A stretch of DNA of 34,739 bases from NCBI GenBank assembly GCA_964566025.1, contig CAZMHF010000020.1, positions 1 through 34,739 of the forward strand. The letters run 5' to 3'. Each line of letters opens with the position of its first letter. Within the stretch, counting starts at the first letter, position 1. Of the stretch, positions 24,767 through 34,071 are shown in pieces. A program made the position numbers and the translations under genes. Under the pieces are notes generated by a model. It was not told the DNA's origin. It searched no databases and saw only the letters and a program-made list of their open reading frames with translations. This DNA is from RGIG8306 sp964566025. GTDB taxonomy: Bacteria > Bacillota > Clostridia > Lachnospirales > Lachnospiraceae.

Positions 24767-25465
24767 TTATCGTTTTCTGCGAATTCCTGCAATAATCATT
24801 GCTAAACTAACTTTAATCATATAATAAATCGATTTTCTAGGAGAAATTGATGACTTCCCTGTCTCCCTCGCCTGCATAATAACAGGTATTTCGATAATTT
24901 TCTTCCCACTTCTTAATAAAAGCACATTACTCTCTGGTTCGGGATAATCCTTAGGATAGTCGGATGCAAATAACTCAATGACCTCCCTGGAAATCATACG
25001 AAGTCCTGATGTTGGATCTGTAATTTTCTTGCCTGTCAAAACCTTTGTTAATCCTGAAAGAAAACGAATACCAACTCTGCGCATTCCCGAAGATTGAAAT
25101 CCTTCTTTCTTAATAAAACGCGATCCTATCACCATATCCACATTTTCATTTATAAGTGTTGTGGCCATTTTCTCTAGAAAGGCGGCATTGTGCTGTCCAT
25201 CTCCATCAAATTGAACCGCAATATCATAATTGTTTTCCATGGCATAACGATAGCCTGTTTGAACGGCACCTCCAATTCCCAAATTGGTTGGAAGCTTCAA
25301 AACGGGAACAGCATTTTTTTCGCATAGTAATGCTGTCTCGTCCGTTGAATGGTCGTCAATCACAATATAATCGAATTCCTTTGTATGCTCTTTAATATTC
25401 TGTACGGTTTTTAGAATACAAGCACTTTCATTAAATGCCGGTATAATCACTAGTTTTTTCATCAT
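24767..25465 (-). CDS. Polyprenyl-phosphate glycosyltransferase, DPM-like GT2
   Basis: A 232-residue GT2 enzyme of the dolichyl-phosphate mannose synthase type. KLVIIPAFNESACILKTVQ opens the nucleotide-binding fold, VIDDHSTDET follows, and FDGDGQH (86-92) carries the metal-binding DXD. SRFIKKEGFQSSGMRR and DPTSGLRMISREVI are typical DPM-family features. It likely makes an undecaprenyl-phosphate-linked sugar used by membrane-bound transferases or for side branches. It follows the two-domain pairing with DUF2304 by 29 bases upstream. Confidence 0.87.
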   Translation of the reverse strand: MMKKLVIIPAFNESACILKTVQNIKEHTKEFDYIVIDDHSTDETALLCEKNAVPVLKLPTNLGIGGAVQTGYRYAMENNYDIAVQFDGDGQHNAAFLEKMATTLINENVDMVIGSRFIKKEGFQSSGMRRVGIRFLSGLTKVLTGKKITDPTSGLRMISREVIELFASDYPKDYPEPESNVLLLRSGKKIIEIPVIMQARETGKSSISPRKSIYYMIKVSLAMIIAGIRRKR

Positions 25466-25473
25466 ATACCTTT

Positions 25474-26304
25474 CTATTTACTGGTTCTCATAAAATAATG
25501 CATATAATAACGAATCATCTGATTCCGAAGTTTTCTACACAAAACGCTAAACGTGACTTCTAAATCACTTATTCTAAGGACTTCTCTTTCTTGATGCTTC
25601 TGTACCAAGTTCTTATGCTCTTCTACATATACGTCTTGATTTGAATTAATCATCTGATCGGTATTAGAATTTTGTCTCACCATAAATCCGTGCAAAGCTA
25701 CTGGAAGAATGTAAACCTTTCCAATGCTAGCTAAGCTAACCCACAAATCAAAATCTAAAATGTACGTGAATTTTTCGTCAAAACCGCCGACAGCCATAGC
25801 ATCTTTTTTGCGAAACATATTTGCACATGGTGCCCCAAAAAAGTTATTCAACATTAATGATGTTTTCGCCAATCGCTTGCCATCCATCTTTCCAAACCAA
25901 GGGAAACGATTAAATGCACCAATTGGTTTGTACTCATCATTAATAAGTCGCGTATTGCTTTCGACCAATGTCACATCTTTATGTTTTCGCAAAATGGCTA
26001 CTTCTATACGAATTGCATCCGCATACAAAATATCATCTGCACACAAAAGCTTTATATACTCTCCACTTGCTTCATGAATACACTTATTCCAGTTTGCGAC
26101 CATTCCTAGATTTTTTTCATTTTCAATAACACGTATTCGCGTATCATGAATATTTTCAACAATTGATAGCGTTTGATCGCTTGATGCATCATCAATAATT
26201 AAAATCTCCATGTTTTTATAGGACTGCGAAACAACCGATTCAATTGTTTGTTGAATCGTTTTCTCGTTATTATAAGTTGGGATGCATATGCTAACCAAAT
26301 CCAT
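25474..26304 (-). CDS. GT2 glycosyltransferase
   Basis: A 276-residue family-2 enzyme. I start it at the ATG 26302-26304 (MDLVSICIPTYNNEKTIQQ) because AAAGGAG stands just upstream; a longer frame would overlap the previous gene by 26 bases. The motifs ILIIDDASSDQTL, YIKLLCADDILY and KFTYILDFDLWVSLAS match EpsE/WaaE-like GT2 proteins. Sugar specificity unknown. It is nearly joined to the DPM-like gene downstream (eight bases). Confidence 0.86.
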   Translation of the reverse strand: MDLVSICIPTYNNEKTIQQTIESVVSQSYKNMEILIIDDASSDQTLSIVENIHDTRIRVIENEKNLGMVANWNKCIHEASGEYIKLLCADDILYADAIRIEVAILRKHKDVTLVESNTRLINDEYKPIGAFNRFPWFGKMDGKRLAKTSLMLNNFFGAPCANMFRKKDAMAVGGFDEKFTYILDFDLWVSLASIGKVYILPVALHGFMVRQNSNTDQMINSNQDVYVEEHKNLVQKHQEREVLRISDLEVTFSVLCRKLRNQMIRYYMHYFMRTSK

Positions 26305-26314
26305 GTTATCTCCT

Positions 26315-28129
26315 TTATTGAAAAACAGATCGTAATGCACAAATCATTTGATCATTTTCCTTATCATCCTTTACGGACAATCGAATATAGTGTTTACCTT
26401 TGAATCCTTCTTTTTTAGATAAATCTTTGATTAATATATTGTGCTCATTTAGTAATTTATCGGCTAACGTCGTAGATGTCATGCCACCTTGCACCTCACA
26501 AAGCACATAATTAGCTTGTGTGGGGAAGATTCTTAGCTGCTTAATTTGATTTAACTTTTCAATATAGCGTTTTCGACTTTCACGGAACATGTCCATAGCC
26601 ATTTCATAATCTTCCTTATATTTTTCAATGATCTGCATATAATATTCCGCAAATGAATTGATATTCCAAATCGCTACATCTTTTTTAATATACTCAATAA
26701 GCTTGGTATTTTGCGTTGCCAAAATGCCAAGTCGAAGTCCTGGAACACCAAAGGATTTTGAAATGCTTTTTAATACAATTAATGTTGTGAATTTATCTAG
26801 TATTTCTTGCTCAAGCAATGTTTGCGACTCTTCGCAATCTGCAAAATCTACAAAGGATTCATCGACAACTAACTGACATCCCTTTTTCTCTGCCCAAGCT
26901 GCCATCCGTATTAAGTCGTCCTTTATAATAAAATGTCCTGATGGATTGTCTGGATTCACAACAATCACTGCTTCTACATCTTTATCATCGTAGTAATTCA
27001 TCAAATCATCTACGTTATACATAAAATCTTCTGTTAGCGCTGGAAACGGTACAATTTGCTCTTTTTTCAAGCGATTAGGGTACTCCTCAAAGGTTGGGTA
27101 AATCATACCTACTTTCCCCTTCATTTGTTCCATAAATGATTTGATTAACTCTGCCGTTCCATTGCCTACAACAATTTGCTCACTACGTAATCCAAAATAT
27201 TTTGCAGCCAACAAGCTGTTAACACCCATTCCTGATGGATAATCTCTAACTAATACATCAAAATTTGCTTTCATCTCGTCCATAAAGCGCTCATTCGGGA
27301 AATACGGATTTACTATATAACAATAATCAAGCATTTTAGGGTAGCGCCAATAACCACCATAACGTTTCATATATAATCGCAATTTCTCTTCGCCCTTAGC
27401 AAAAATGGATTCCGCTATATCGATATCTTGAATATCATTGATGGCATACCAAAGCTCATCCTTTAGTATATGTGCATGAATCAACATTTTATCTTGTAAT
27501 GGAATTACTTTTAAAATGGATTCGTATTGGCTATTATTTGTCCAAGCACTACAATACGCTTGCAAATATGGAATATAGCATTTCACCAAAAACTCTTTAT
27601 CGAATTTTGCGATATTCGCCGTTTTATAATAATCGCCTTGCTGTGCATATCGATAATTATCTGCCGTAATAAATGCCTCAACTCGCAAATCCTTGTCTAG
27701 TGATACAAAGGCACCATTCATCCATCTTCTTGGCCTTGCTACCACCGCAACACGTTGATTAGCATTTTGAAGAATACCTTCAAGCACACTCTTTTCTAAA
27801 ATAGAGTCCGATTCTAATAATAAGCTATCGTCCTCTGCCAAATATTCTCTTGCACAATACAATGAATAAATATTATTTGTTGTTTCATAATTTTCATTTT
27901 CAACAAATACAATTGGCTTTTTTATGTTTAACGTTTCGATAAAACTCACTAATTTTTCTTTTTGGAAACCTACTACCACGACAATACGCTCTAATGGAAG
28001 TTCCTCCAATTCATGAAGCATGCGTTCAATCAATGAAACACCACTAACTTCAATCATGCACTTCGCTTGTTCTTTTGTTAATTCTCTTAATGATTTTCCC
28101 ATTCCAGCAGCTAATATAATTGCTTGCAT
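26315..28129 (-). CDS. Fused nucleotidyltransferase and PLP-dependent aminotransferase-fold enzyme
   Basis: A 604-residue two-domain protein. Residues 1-240 form a sugar-phosphate-type nucleotidyltransferase of the LicC/PntC kind: MQAIILAAGMGKSLRELT, KCMIEVSGVSLIERML, NYETTNNIYSLYCAREYL and DYYKTANIAKFDKEFL. Residues 260-604 are a class I/II PLP enzyme like HisC or CobD, with NPDNPSG (392-398), the cofactor Asp423 in VVDESF and the Schiff-base lysine Lys458 in SISKSFG. Related fusions activate a small phosphorylated or phosphono amine with CTP. The PLP domain might make that amine by transamination or by decarboxylation of phosphoserine or phosphothreonine; which one cannot be told. The LicD gene ends four bases upstream, and the two probably act in one decoration pathway. 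Confidence 0.85.
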   Translation of the reverse strand: MQAIILAAGMGKSLRELTKEQAKCMIEVSGVSLIERMLHELEELPLERIVVVVGFQKEKLVSFIETLNIKKPIVFVENENYETTNNIYSLYCAREYLAEDDSLLLESDSILEKSVLEGILQNANQRVAVVARPRRWMNGAFVSLDKDLRVEAFITADNYRYAQQGDYYKTANIAKFDKEFLVKCYIPYLQAYCSAWTNNSQYESILKVIPLQDKMLIHAHILKDELWYAINDIQDIDIAESIFAKGEEKLRLYMKRYGGYWRYPKMLDYCYIVNPYFPNERFMDEMKANFDVLVRDYPSGMGVNSLLAAKYFGLRSEQIVVGNGTAELIKSFMEQMKGKVGMIYPTFEEYPNRLKKEQIVPFPALTEDFMYNVDDLMNYYDDKDVEAVIVVNPDNPSGHFIIKDDLIRMAAWAEKKGCQLVVDESFVDFADCEESQTLLEQEILDKFTTLIVLKSISKSFGVPGLRLGILATQNTKLIEYIKKDVAIWNINSFAEYYMQIIEKYKEDYEMAMDMFRESRKRYIEKLNQIKQLRIFPTQANYVLCEVQGGMTSTTLADKLLNEHNILIKDLSKKEGFKGKHYIRLSVKDDKENDQMICALRSVFQ

Positions 28130-28132
28130 CTT

Positions 28133-28987
28133 TTATTTCTCCTCTTTAAATCGTAATTCCTTTGGATAATGTGTTTTTCGTTTTTCAATTGGCGGCAAGG
28201 TCATATAATCATCGCCATAAAATTTCGTTAAAATAGCTTCCAAATTATTCGGCACATTAATTTCTAAATGCTCAAATTTCATTTTTCTAAGTGGGTATAT
28301 TTGTGAACGATAAACGGTATTCCAATTTGGATCCGTATCTGATGGAAATCCCATTGCCTCTGTTACTTTATGATTATATGATGTGGAACATTTTTTACAA
28401 AGACGTATTAATGTTTTTTTCTTAATGTTCAATTTCACAAGCATATTGTGTACAAAGGAGCATATCTTCATAATAATTGTTCTCTTTGTTCCCTCAAAAG
28501 CTAAATATGGCTCCTTGATAGAACGCAAAATAATTAACTTGCTGAAAAACCATGTCGAATGCAATTGTATCGTGCGCATTATTTTGTTATCCGATAAATT
28601 GTCATATGGATATACATCTAAGAAAATCCCAAAAGGACAATCTACTTCACCTAATAATGCCTCTTTAAATACGGTTTCCTTTATGCAAATACGTGTTGTC
28701 ATTAGTGGATAATTTTCATCATAATCTGCATTCAGAATGTAGTATTTATCACTATATTGATCGTTAAATGCTTGAATGCATTTCTCAAAATGTCTTCTTG
28801 GCAAGCACACATCAATATCATCATCCCATGGAATAAATCCGCCATGACGAATCGCGCCTAAGCCCGTTCCGGCAGTTGCGAAATATGTTAACTTTTTTTC
28901 TTTGCATATTGCTATAAAATCCTCTAAGATTTCTAATTCACATGCTTGAAGCCTCTCAAGAACCTCTTTTTCATAAAATCGTTCCAT
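28133..28987 (-). CDS. LicD-family phosphotransferase
   Basis: A 284-residue member of the LicD family, which moves phosphocholine-type groups from a CDP carrier onto cell-surface glycans. The core motif FATAGTGLGAIRHGGFIPWDDDIDVCLPR (first part residues 36-49, metal-binding DDDID 55-59) is intact. The C-terminus has the usual basic KFYGDDYMTLPPIEKRKTHY. The gene just downstream supplies a CTP-activating domain, so the group added may be phosphoethanolamine, phosphocholine or aminoethylphosphonate; the sequence does not decide. The 97 bases before it hold nothing recognisable beyond the ribosome site. Confidence 0.88.
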   Translation of the reverse strand: MERFYEKEVLERLQACELEILEDFIAICKEKKLTYFATAGTGLGAIRHGGFIPWDDDIDVCLPRRHFEKCIQAFNDQYSDKYYILNADYDENYPLMTTRICIKETVFKEALLGEVDCPFGIFLDVYPYDNLSDNKIMRTIQLHSTWFFSKLIILRSIKEPYLAFEGTKRTIIMKICSFVHNMLVKLNIKKKTLIRLCKKCSTSYNHKVTEAMGFPSDTDPNWNTVYRSQIYPLRKMKFEHLEINVPNNLEAILTKFYGDDYMTLPPIEKRKTHYPKELRFKEEK

Positions 28988-29084
28988 TCATGCCTTCTTT
29001 CCTAGCAAAGTACATCTTTCAAATGAATACTCAAACTCTGCTTTGTCTAAATATGGATACTACTTTGGTGGTTATCATAGCATT

Positions 29085-30401
29085 TTATGTACGCTCTTTC
29101 AAGCGTATTGGGCTTGTGTATATCCAGCCAGCGATTGTGAGTACAAACCAAAACCACGTCGTTGGGTTGGAAAACCATGTGGTGAAAAAACTTAGCATCA
29201 TATATACTACGAATTGTAAATACAATAATTTGGCGAATGGATTTTGCGTATGCAGCATTTTTTTTGTCAAAAATGCTCCCACTCCCCCCAAGAGAACGCC
29301 AAACACCAACACGCCCACAACTCCAAAATCAAAATAACTATCATAGATCAAGGTTAATGTCGTTAGCTCTTTTTTTGTAATGTATATCGTTTCTGTGACT
29401 AAAAAACTCTCTGGAAATATAAACTTCAAGCCTGTTAGAGCAAAAAACGGAAACAACATTCGTCTACCATGCAAAAGGCCTGTACAATCACGAACAAGAC
29501 AATTAAGGTTCTCAAAATTATTTGCAATATACATATATGGTTGCGTAATAAATATCGGAATATTTTGATTTTTCATTTCAAATATTTCATTTAAATATGC
29601 TACGGAATGACTTCTAAAATACGTAACAAGAACATAAAGTGGTACTAATATAATCAATGCAATTCCAATAATCAAAAATGTCTTCTTTGCATTAATTTGT
29701 TTTTGCTCGTGTATCACAACAAACATTGTTAGGATGATTGTAACCATCACAAAAAATCGTGAAACACACATTATGGGAATCAAAATAGATAACAAGCAAC
29801 AAAGAAAAATCGTTATGGTGTTTTCCTTTGTCTTTTTTCGATAAAGATATGCTAATGGAATAATGAATACCGTTGACACCGTAAAGTAATGAATTCCCGT
29901 AACATGAAAATACGAATACGCATGTGGTGTATTTTTTGTAGCGATTGGTATATAACCTAGTATGAACACCTCTGCTAAAAATGCAAGCGTCGTTATTGTT
30001 GTTAATATAATAATCGACTTAAACAATTTTTCATTAGATATTTCTGTTTGATTATGATACGTCGTTTTTGTTTTTATTTTATCGACTAAGAAATATGTCG
30101 CAATAAATACCGCGTAAAATCCTATCAACGCAATCCATGTCTCGTTCTCCCATTTGGAGCTTAAGTGACTTAGTTTAAAACTAGCCACTCCGATCCCCCC
30201 CAACCAAAACAACGACAGTATGCCTGGGATATTCAGCACCAGTTTTGTTAACGCAAACATTCCAACATACAAAAGAATTGCGGCAGTGCTAAACGCAACT
30301 CCCGCAACTGTATTTTTTTCTCCTTGGGCACAAGCGATTCCTATCGCCACTAACATAAAGCCAATCAGTAGAACAATTTTTGTCAGCAACTGATTTTTCA
30401 T
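29085..30401 (-). CDS. Wzy-like oligosaccharide repeat unit polymerase
   Basis: A 438-residue integral membrane protein with about 11 hydrophobic helices and a large external loop in the C-terminal half (about 260-330). It resembles O-antigen/oligosaccharide repeat unit polymerases, which join repeat units on the outer face. These proteins share topology rather than sequence, so this rests on topology and on its place with a flippase and glycosyltransferases. Its ATG overlaps the TAA of the HPr gene by one base (TAATG), and GGGGGAAGGA stands upstream, so the two are coupled. Confidence 0.75.
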   Translation of the reverse strand: MKNQLLTKIVLLIGFMLVAIGIACAQGEKNTVAGVAFSTAAILLYVGMFALTKLVLNIPGILSLFWLGGIGVASFKLSHLSSKWENETWIALIGFYAVFIATYFLVDKIKTKTTYHNQTEISNEKLFKSIIILTTITTLAFLAEVFILGYIPIATKNTPHAYSYFHVTGIHYFTVSTVFIIPLAYLYRKKTKENTITIFLCCLLSILIPIMCVSRFFVMVTIILTMFVVIHEQKQINAKKTFLIIGIALIILVPLYVLVTYFRSHSVAYLNEIFEMKNQNIPIFITQPYMYIANNFENLNCLVRDCTGLLHGRRMLFPFFALTGLKFIFPESFLVTETIYITKKELTTLTLIYDSYFDFGVVGVLVFGVLLGGVGAFLTKKMLHTQNPFAKLLYLQFVVYMMLSFFTTWFSNPTTWFWFVLTIAGWIYTSPIRLKERT

Positions 30402-30667
30402 TATCCTTCCCCCAATCCACCTTCTATCAAATTAACAATATGCTCTAACGCCTCTATCTCATCTTCGCCCTCACATACAATTTCAATTTCATCTCTACAC
30501 TTTACGCATGCACCCAAAACACTTAGTACGCTTTTTGCATTTGCTGTTACATGACCTCTAGAAAAAGCTATTCTTGCTTGAAATTTTATTGCCTCATTGC
30601 ACAATATGCCTGCTGGTCGTAAGTGAAGTCCTGTTGGATTTTTAATAATTACTTTTTGACTTACCAA
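30401..30667 (-). CDS. HPr-like phosphocarrier protein
   Basis: An 88-residue HPr-fold protein. The active-site His15 lies in NPTGLHLRPAG and the regulatory Ser46 in NAKSVLSVL, so both the enzyme I and the HPr-kinase target residues are kept. HPr carries phosphate in the sugar phosphotransferase system and, when Ser46 is phosphorylated, acts in carbon catabolite control. The start codon is TTG with a perfect AAGGAGG seven bases upstream. Unusually, it sits between cdaR and a polysaccharide polymerase, not with ptsI. It may be the housekeeping HPr or a Crh-like paralogue; Crh proteins lack His15, which argues against Crh. Confidence 0.92.
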   Translation of the reverse strand: MVSQKVIIKNPTGLHLRPAGILCNEAIKFQARIAFSRGHVTANAKSVLSVLGACVKCRDEIEIVCEGEDEIEALEHIVNLIEGGLGEG

Positions 30668-30723
30668 CTCTCTACCTCCTTGCTTATTTATTCAAATGTA
30701 TATCTTATTTTTATTGAATCGTT

Positions 30724-32154
30724 TTATTTGGTTTCCACTTCTTTTGTCAAATCTTCTTTTGCCTCTGTTTTTGTTTCTTCCACCGTTTTATCCTCTAACT
30801 CTGTCTCTGGCTCCGTCATTGCTGGAGCTTCTGTTTGTGGCTCTTTCGTTGGTTTTTGTACGGTTGGTTGTGTTGGTGGTGGCGTTGGAGGTAATGTCGG
30901 TTTAACAATTGTTACTCGAACGCTTAATTCATTAAGAATGTTTATTTCATTAGGAACCTTAATCAAAACAGGAACCGTATGTGTACCTGGTCCCAATCCA
31001 TCAAGACTAATTGAGGCAATAATATTTTTTGTTGTTAAATTATTTAAATCCTCTTGCAAACCTGACACATTGATTGTAATAGCATCATTCTCAAAATGAT
31101 AATTTAATGCTCCATTACGTCCTAAAATCTCCACTTCTGATGATAAACTCAATCTAAACGATTTTTCTTTAATGGATTCAATCACGACATTGACCGTTAA
31201 GTTGTCATTTGTCATCAGATTTGTCCCCGCTGGAATAATCGTCTTCATATCAACCACAAATGTTTTCGATTCAAATAGGCCTGATATATCCATTAACTCA
31301 AGTGGAATTTCTAATAATTTCAACTCATCTAAAACCGCCTTGTATCCTGCCACTTTTACCGTATTGAAATTGCTTTTTATTTCTGTTACTGCAAAACCAT
31401 CTAATGGCTTCCCTTTTGTTTTTATCAAAATTGGCAATGTTTTTGTTTCCATAATTGGCAAGCAAATTTGGACTTCCTCTGGTGCTATTTTTAAGGCGGA
31501 AGTGTCTACGATCTCATTTCCGTATACATCATACAATACTGGAGATATATAGAAATTAATATCGGCTGTTGCTCCCTCCAAATTCAAAGGAACATTAACG
31601 CTCGCCACTTGATCAACATCTGTTTTTCGTCCACTAATAACAACCGTATCTGGAACAGCAACAGGCTTCTTGCCTAGTGTCGTAAAATCATCAGCTGGAT
31701 TTCCCTCTGAAACAATCACAATTTCTAGTTTCTTCGTAACCAATGGTTCTAATGTAATATCAACCCACAAATCAGAAACAAGCTCTGCACTTTGAATAAT
31801 TTTTTTGTTTTTTGTAACCTCCAAGACAATATTACAGCTCTTTTTTAATTCTTCTGCACCCACTTTTTTATTTAAATCAATGGTTAATCGGATGTCTGAT
31901 GCTGAAATATTGCTAATATCTAATCTCTTTGCCTCTATTTTAACTTGCGCTGTTAACGAAGACTCAATATCATATGCATAATTTTCTTTTTCTACTGAGT
32001 CTGCATTCAAGACTTCAATAGGAACATTTAATATTGTTTGATCTAGGGGATTTTGGGCATTAACAACAAATAGCCATGTAAACACCGCTATAATAACAGC
32101 CGACAATTTTATAAGTATATTATTCAGCAGCTTTCCCTTTAGATTTTCCTTCAT
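30724..32154 (-). CDS. cdaR: YbbR-domain protein, CdaA regulator
   Basis: A 476-residue extracytoplasmic protein with one N-terminal helix (about 13-33) followed by several YbbR repeats (for example NVPIEVLNADS, SVNVPLNLEGA and LEIPLELMDIS regions) and a Pro/Thr/Glu-rich tail of about 65 residues. In Firmicutes, CdaR binds the diadenylate cyclase CdaA at the membrane and tunes its activity. Its start overlaps the end of cdaA by 35 bases, the classic pairing. The long disordered tail is an addition that may reach into the wall. Confidence 0.9.
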   Translation of the reverse strand: MKENLKGKLLNNILIKLSAVIIAVFTWLFVVNAQNPLDQTILNVPIEVLNADSVEKENYAYDIESSLTAQVKIEAKRLDISNISASDIRLTIDLNKKVGAEELKKSCNIVLEVTKNKKIIQSAELVSDLWVDITLEPLVTKKLEIVIVSEGNPADDFTTLGKKPVAVPDTVVISGRKTDVDQVASVNVPLNLEGATADINFYISPVLYDVYGNEIVDTSALKIAPEEVQICLPIMETKTLPILIKTKGKPLDGFAVTEIKSNFNTVKVAGYKAVLDELKLLEIPLELMDISGLFESKTFVVDMKTIIPAGTNLMTNDNLTVNVVIESIKEKSFRLSLSSEVEILGRNGALNYHFENDAITINVSGLQEDLNNLTTKNIIASISLDGLGPGTHTVPVLIKVPNEINILNELSVRVTIVKPTLPPTPPPTQPTVQKPTKEPQTEAPAMTEPETELEDKTVEETKTEAKEDLTKEVETK

Positions 32155-33013
32155 TCTTGTGCTTTCCTCTCCATAATTTAAATCGATTCACATCCAATGG
32201 CTTTTTCTCTAAAAAGCGCAATTTATTTCGCAACGAATCCTCATCCACGTTGCTAAACAATTCACCGCCAACAGCAAGCGAAATTGTACCTGTTTCTTCC
32301 GATACAATAACCGTAAGGCTATCACTTACTTCACTAATTCCAACTGCAGCTCTATGTCTTGTTCCAAGTGATTTGCTGATTTCCATATTTGATGAAACGG
32401 GCAAATAGCACGTAGCTGCCGCAATACGATTATTGCGAATAATCACTGCTCCATCATGCAAAGGTGTTTTATCCTCAAAAACTTGAATAAGAAGCTGCTT
32501 CGTCACCAAAGCATCCATCACTATTCCCGTCTTTAAATATTCATCCAAGGGACTGATTTGCTCTAATACAATCAATGCTCCTGTATGTGTTTTTGACAAC
32601 TCCATGCAAGCTTTCACGATTTCATCTGCTGTATAAAGCGATAACCGTTCTTCTTTGCCTTTTGCGTCCTCTAAAATAAACATACTAATAATCGCATTTT
32701 TGGTTCCCAGTTGCTCCAACGCTCTCCGCAACTCTGGTTGAAAAATAATTAAGACAGCAATAATGGCAATATTTGAAATCTTACTTATCAAATAGCTGAT
32801 GGTTGTTAGATTAAATATGCTTGAAAGCAATGTGAAAGCAATAATAACAACAATTCCCTTCAAAAGCATCCACGCTCTTGTTTTTTTAATCCAAAGCATA
32901 ACATAATATAGAATAATGGCTATAATGATCACTTCGATAAAGTCCGTAAATCGTAGCGTAGGAATCGCCCACGAAACATTTCCCTTAAAGAAGTCAACTA
33001 TTCTTTTCCACAC
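32120..33013 (-). CDS. cdaA: Diadenylate cyclase CdaA
   Basis: Membrane-bound enzyme that makes cyclic di-AMP from two ATP, 297 residues. About three N-terminal helices (24-92) precede the DAC domain. The catalytic motif DGA is at 187-189 (LHDGAVIIRNNRIAAATC) and RHR at 219-221 (LGTRHRAAVGIS). The start is GTG with AGGAGG seven bases upstream. The C-terminus is Lys-rich. The partner cdaR follows as usual, but glmM, the common third gene, is absent from this window. c-di-AMP controls potassium and osmolyte transport and wall homeostasis. Confidence 0.95.
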   Translation of the reverse strand: MWKRIVDFFKGNVSWAIPTLRFTDFIEVIIIAIILYYVMLWIKKTRAWMLLKGIVVIIAFTLLSSIFNLTTISYLISKISNIAIIAVLIIFQPELRRALEQLGTKNAIISMFILEDAKGKEERLSLYTADEIVKACMELSKTHTGALIVLEQISPLDEYLKTGIVMDALVTKQLLIQVFEDKTPLHDGAVIIRNNRIAAATCYLPVSSNMEISKSLGTRHRAAVGISEVSDSLTVIVSEETGTISLAVGGELFSNVDEDSLRNKLRFLEKKPLDVNRFKLWRGKHKNEGKSKGKAAE

Positions 33014-33024
33014 GTGGCATCCTC

Positions 33025-34071
33025 CTATTCCTGTTCTTGACTAGTGATTTCTGCATCCAAAAAATCATCGTCCACAAATTCCTCAAGAACATCCTCTAAA
33101 ACATCGTCCATAATTGTGGTGTCTTCAAATTCGTCTTTTTTCTTTCGTGCATTGATTTTTGTGACACTAATTTTAGGCGCGGTTACTTTTATCTTAGGAA
33201 CAGCTTTTACATAATAATAATACTCTTCATCTTCAAATTGTGTGCTTTCAGCCCTCGAATAATCAGCTGAATGATAGAATATTTTTATCCCATATCCACA
33301 AGCAATCGCCATCACTGTATTTAAGATAATGTGTAGATAATTAATCGGGATATTCAAGCTATAGCTTCCTATCAATATAACAAATGTATAAGCTAATCCT
33401 CCAGCTATAATCGCAACATCCCATGCATAATTCACAGAAAGTCTTCGAATCACATATACGACTAAAATGGTTGCTACAAGTGCAAATGCAATTAACCACA
33501 ACTCATTATTGTTGAGTATGAACTCGATTGGTTGTAATAGTTTTGTAATCGCCTGCGTTGAGTCACTTGGATTGATTAAAACCAAATAATTTTGGCTCAC
33601 ATATTGCATAATGTTCGCAGTCACCACGCCAAAAATGACTGAAATTGCGCTCAATGGTGTAAATACAAGTCCGATCAAAATTGGCAACGGACCAGTAATT
33701 TTAAATATAATCATAATGATAGCCAATGCCATCAAATGTCCATCCTTTGGTTTGAAACAAAAATATAACAAAAACATAAATGCACCACTAATCGCAACCA
33801 CCACAAATAGCTCAATGGAAATCGTCGCAATCTGCATCAATAAATAGGCATATACAAAAAAACCTATCGCTCCTGCGGGTAAAAAGGCACAGGCAACACT
33901 AATCATCAGCGTGATATATGGCTTATTTAATATCCCTGGATGCCCTACTTGGCTCTTAACCGCCGCCAATGCCAAATCGGCTAAAATAAATTTCACAATC
34001 GCATCCACTAACCACGAAAACCGTCCATATAGCATTCGGATTTTATCTCTAAGCACCCATAAATTCGTCAT
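33025..34071 (-). CDS. Multispanning membrane protein of unknown function
   Basis: A 348-residue protein with about eight hydrophobic segments up to residue 265. A cytoplasmic tail follows with a tyrosine run (EDEEYYYYVKAVPK), a basic patch around KINARKKKDEF and a very acidic end (DDVLEDVLEEFVDDDFLDAE). I do not recognise the family. It lies between another unknown membrane protein and cdaA in one operon, 11 bases before cdaA, so a link to c-di-AMP synthesis or envelope sensing is plausible but not shown. The first 23 bases overlap the upstream gene. Confidence 0.75.
   Translation of the reverse strand: MTNLWVLRDKIRMLYGRFSWLVDAIVKFILADLALAAVKSQVGHPGILNKPYITLMISVACAFLPAGAIGFFVYAYLLMQIATISIELFVVVAISGAFMFLLYFCFKPKDGHLMALAIIMIIFKITGPLPILIGLVFTPLSAISVIFGVVTANIMQYVSQNYLVLINPSDSTQAITKLLQPIEFILNNNELWLIAFALVATILVVYVIRRLSVNYAWDVAIIAGGLAYTFVILIGSYSLNIPINYLHIILNTVMAIACGYGIKIFYHSADYSRAESTQFEDEEYYYYVKAVPKIKVTAPKISVTKINARKKKDEFEDTTIMDDVLEDVLEEFVDDDFLDAEITSQEQE

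Noticed and set aside
24415..24795. Plus-strand open frame of 126 codons opposite DUF2304
   Set aside because: It is a shadow of the DUF2304 and glycosyltransferase genes, with no recognisable domain or ribosome site.
30623..31099. Plus-strand open frame of 158 codons opposite cdaR
   Set aside because: It is antisense to strong YbbR-domain coding sequence, has low-complexity Ser/Val content and no ribosome site.
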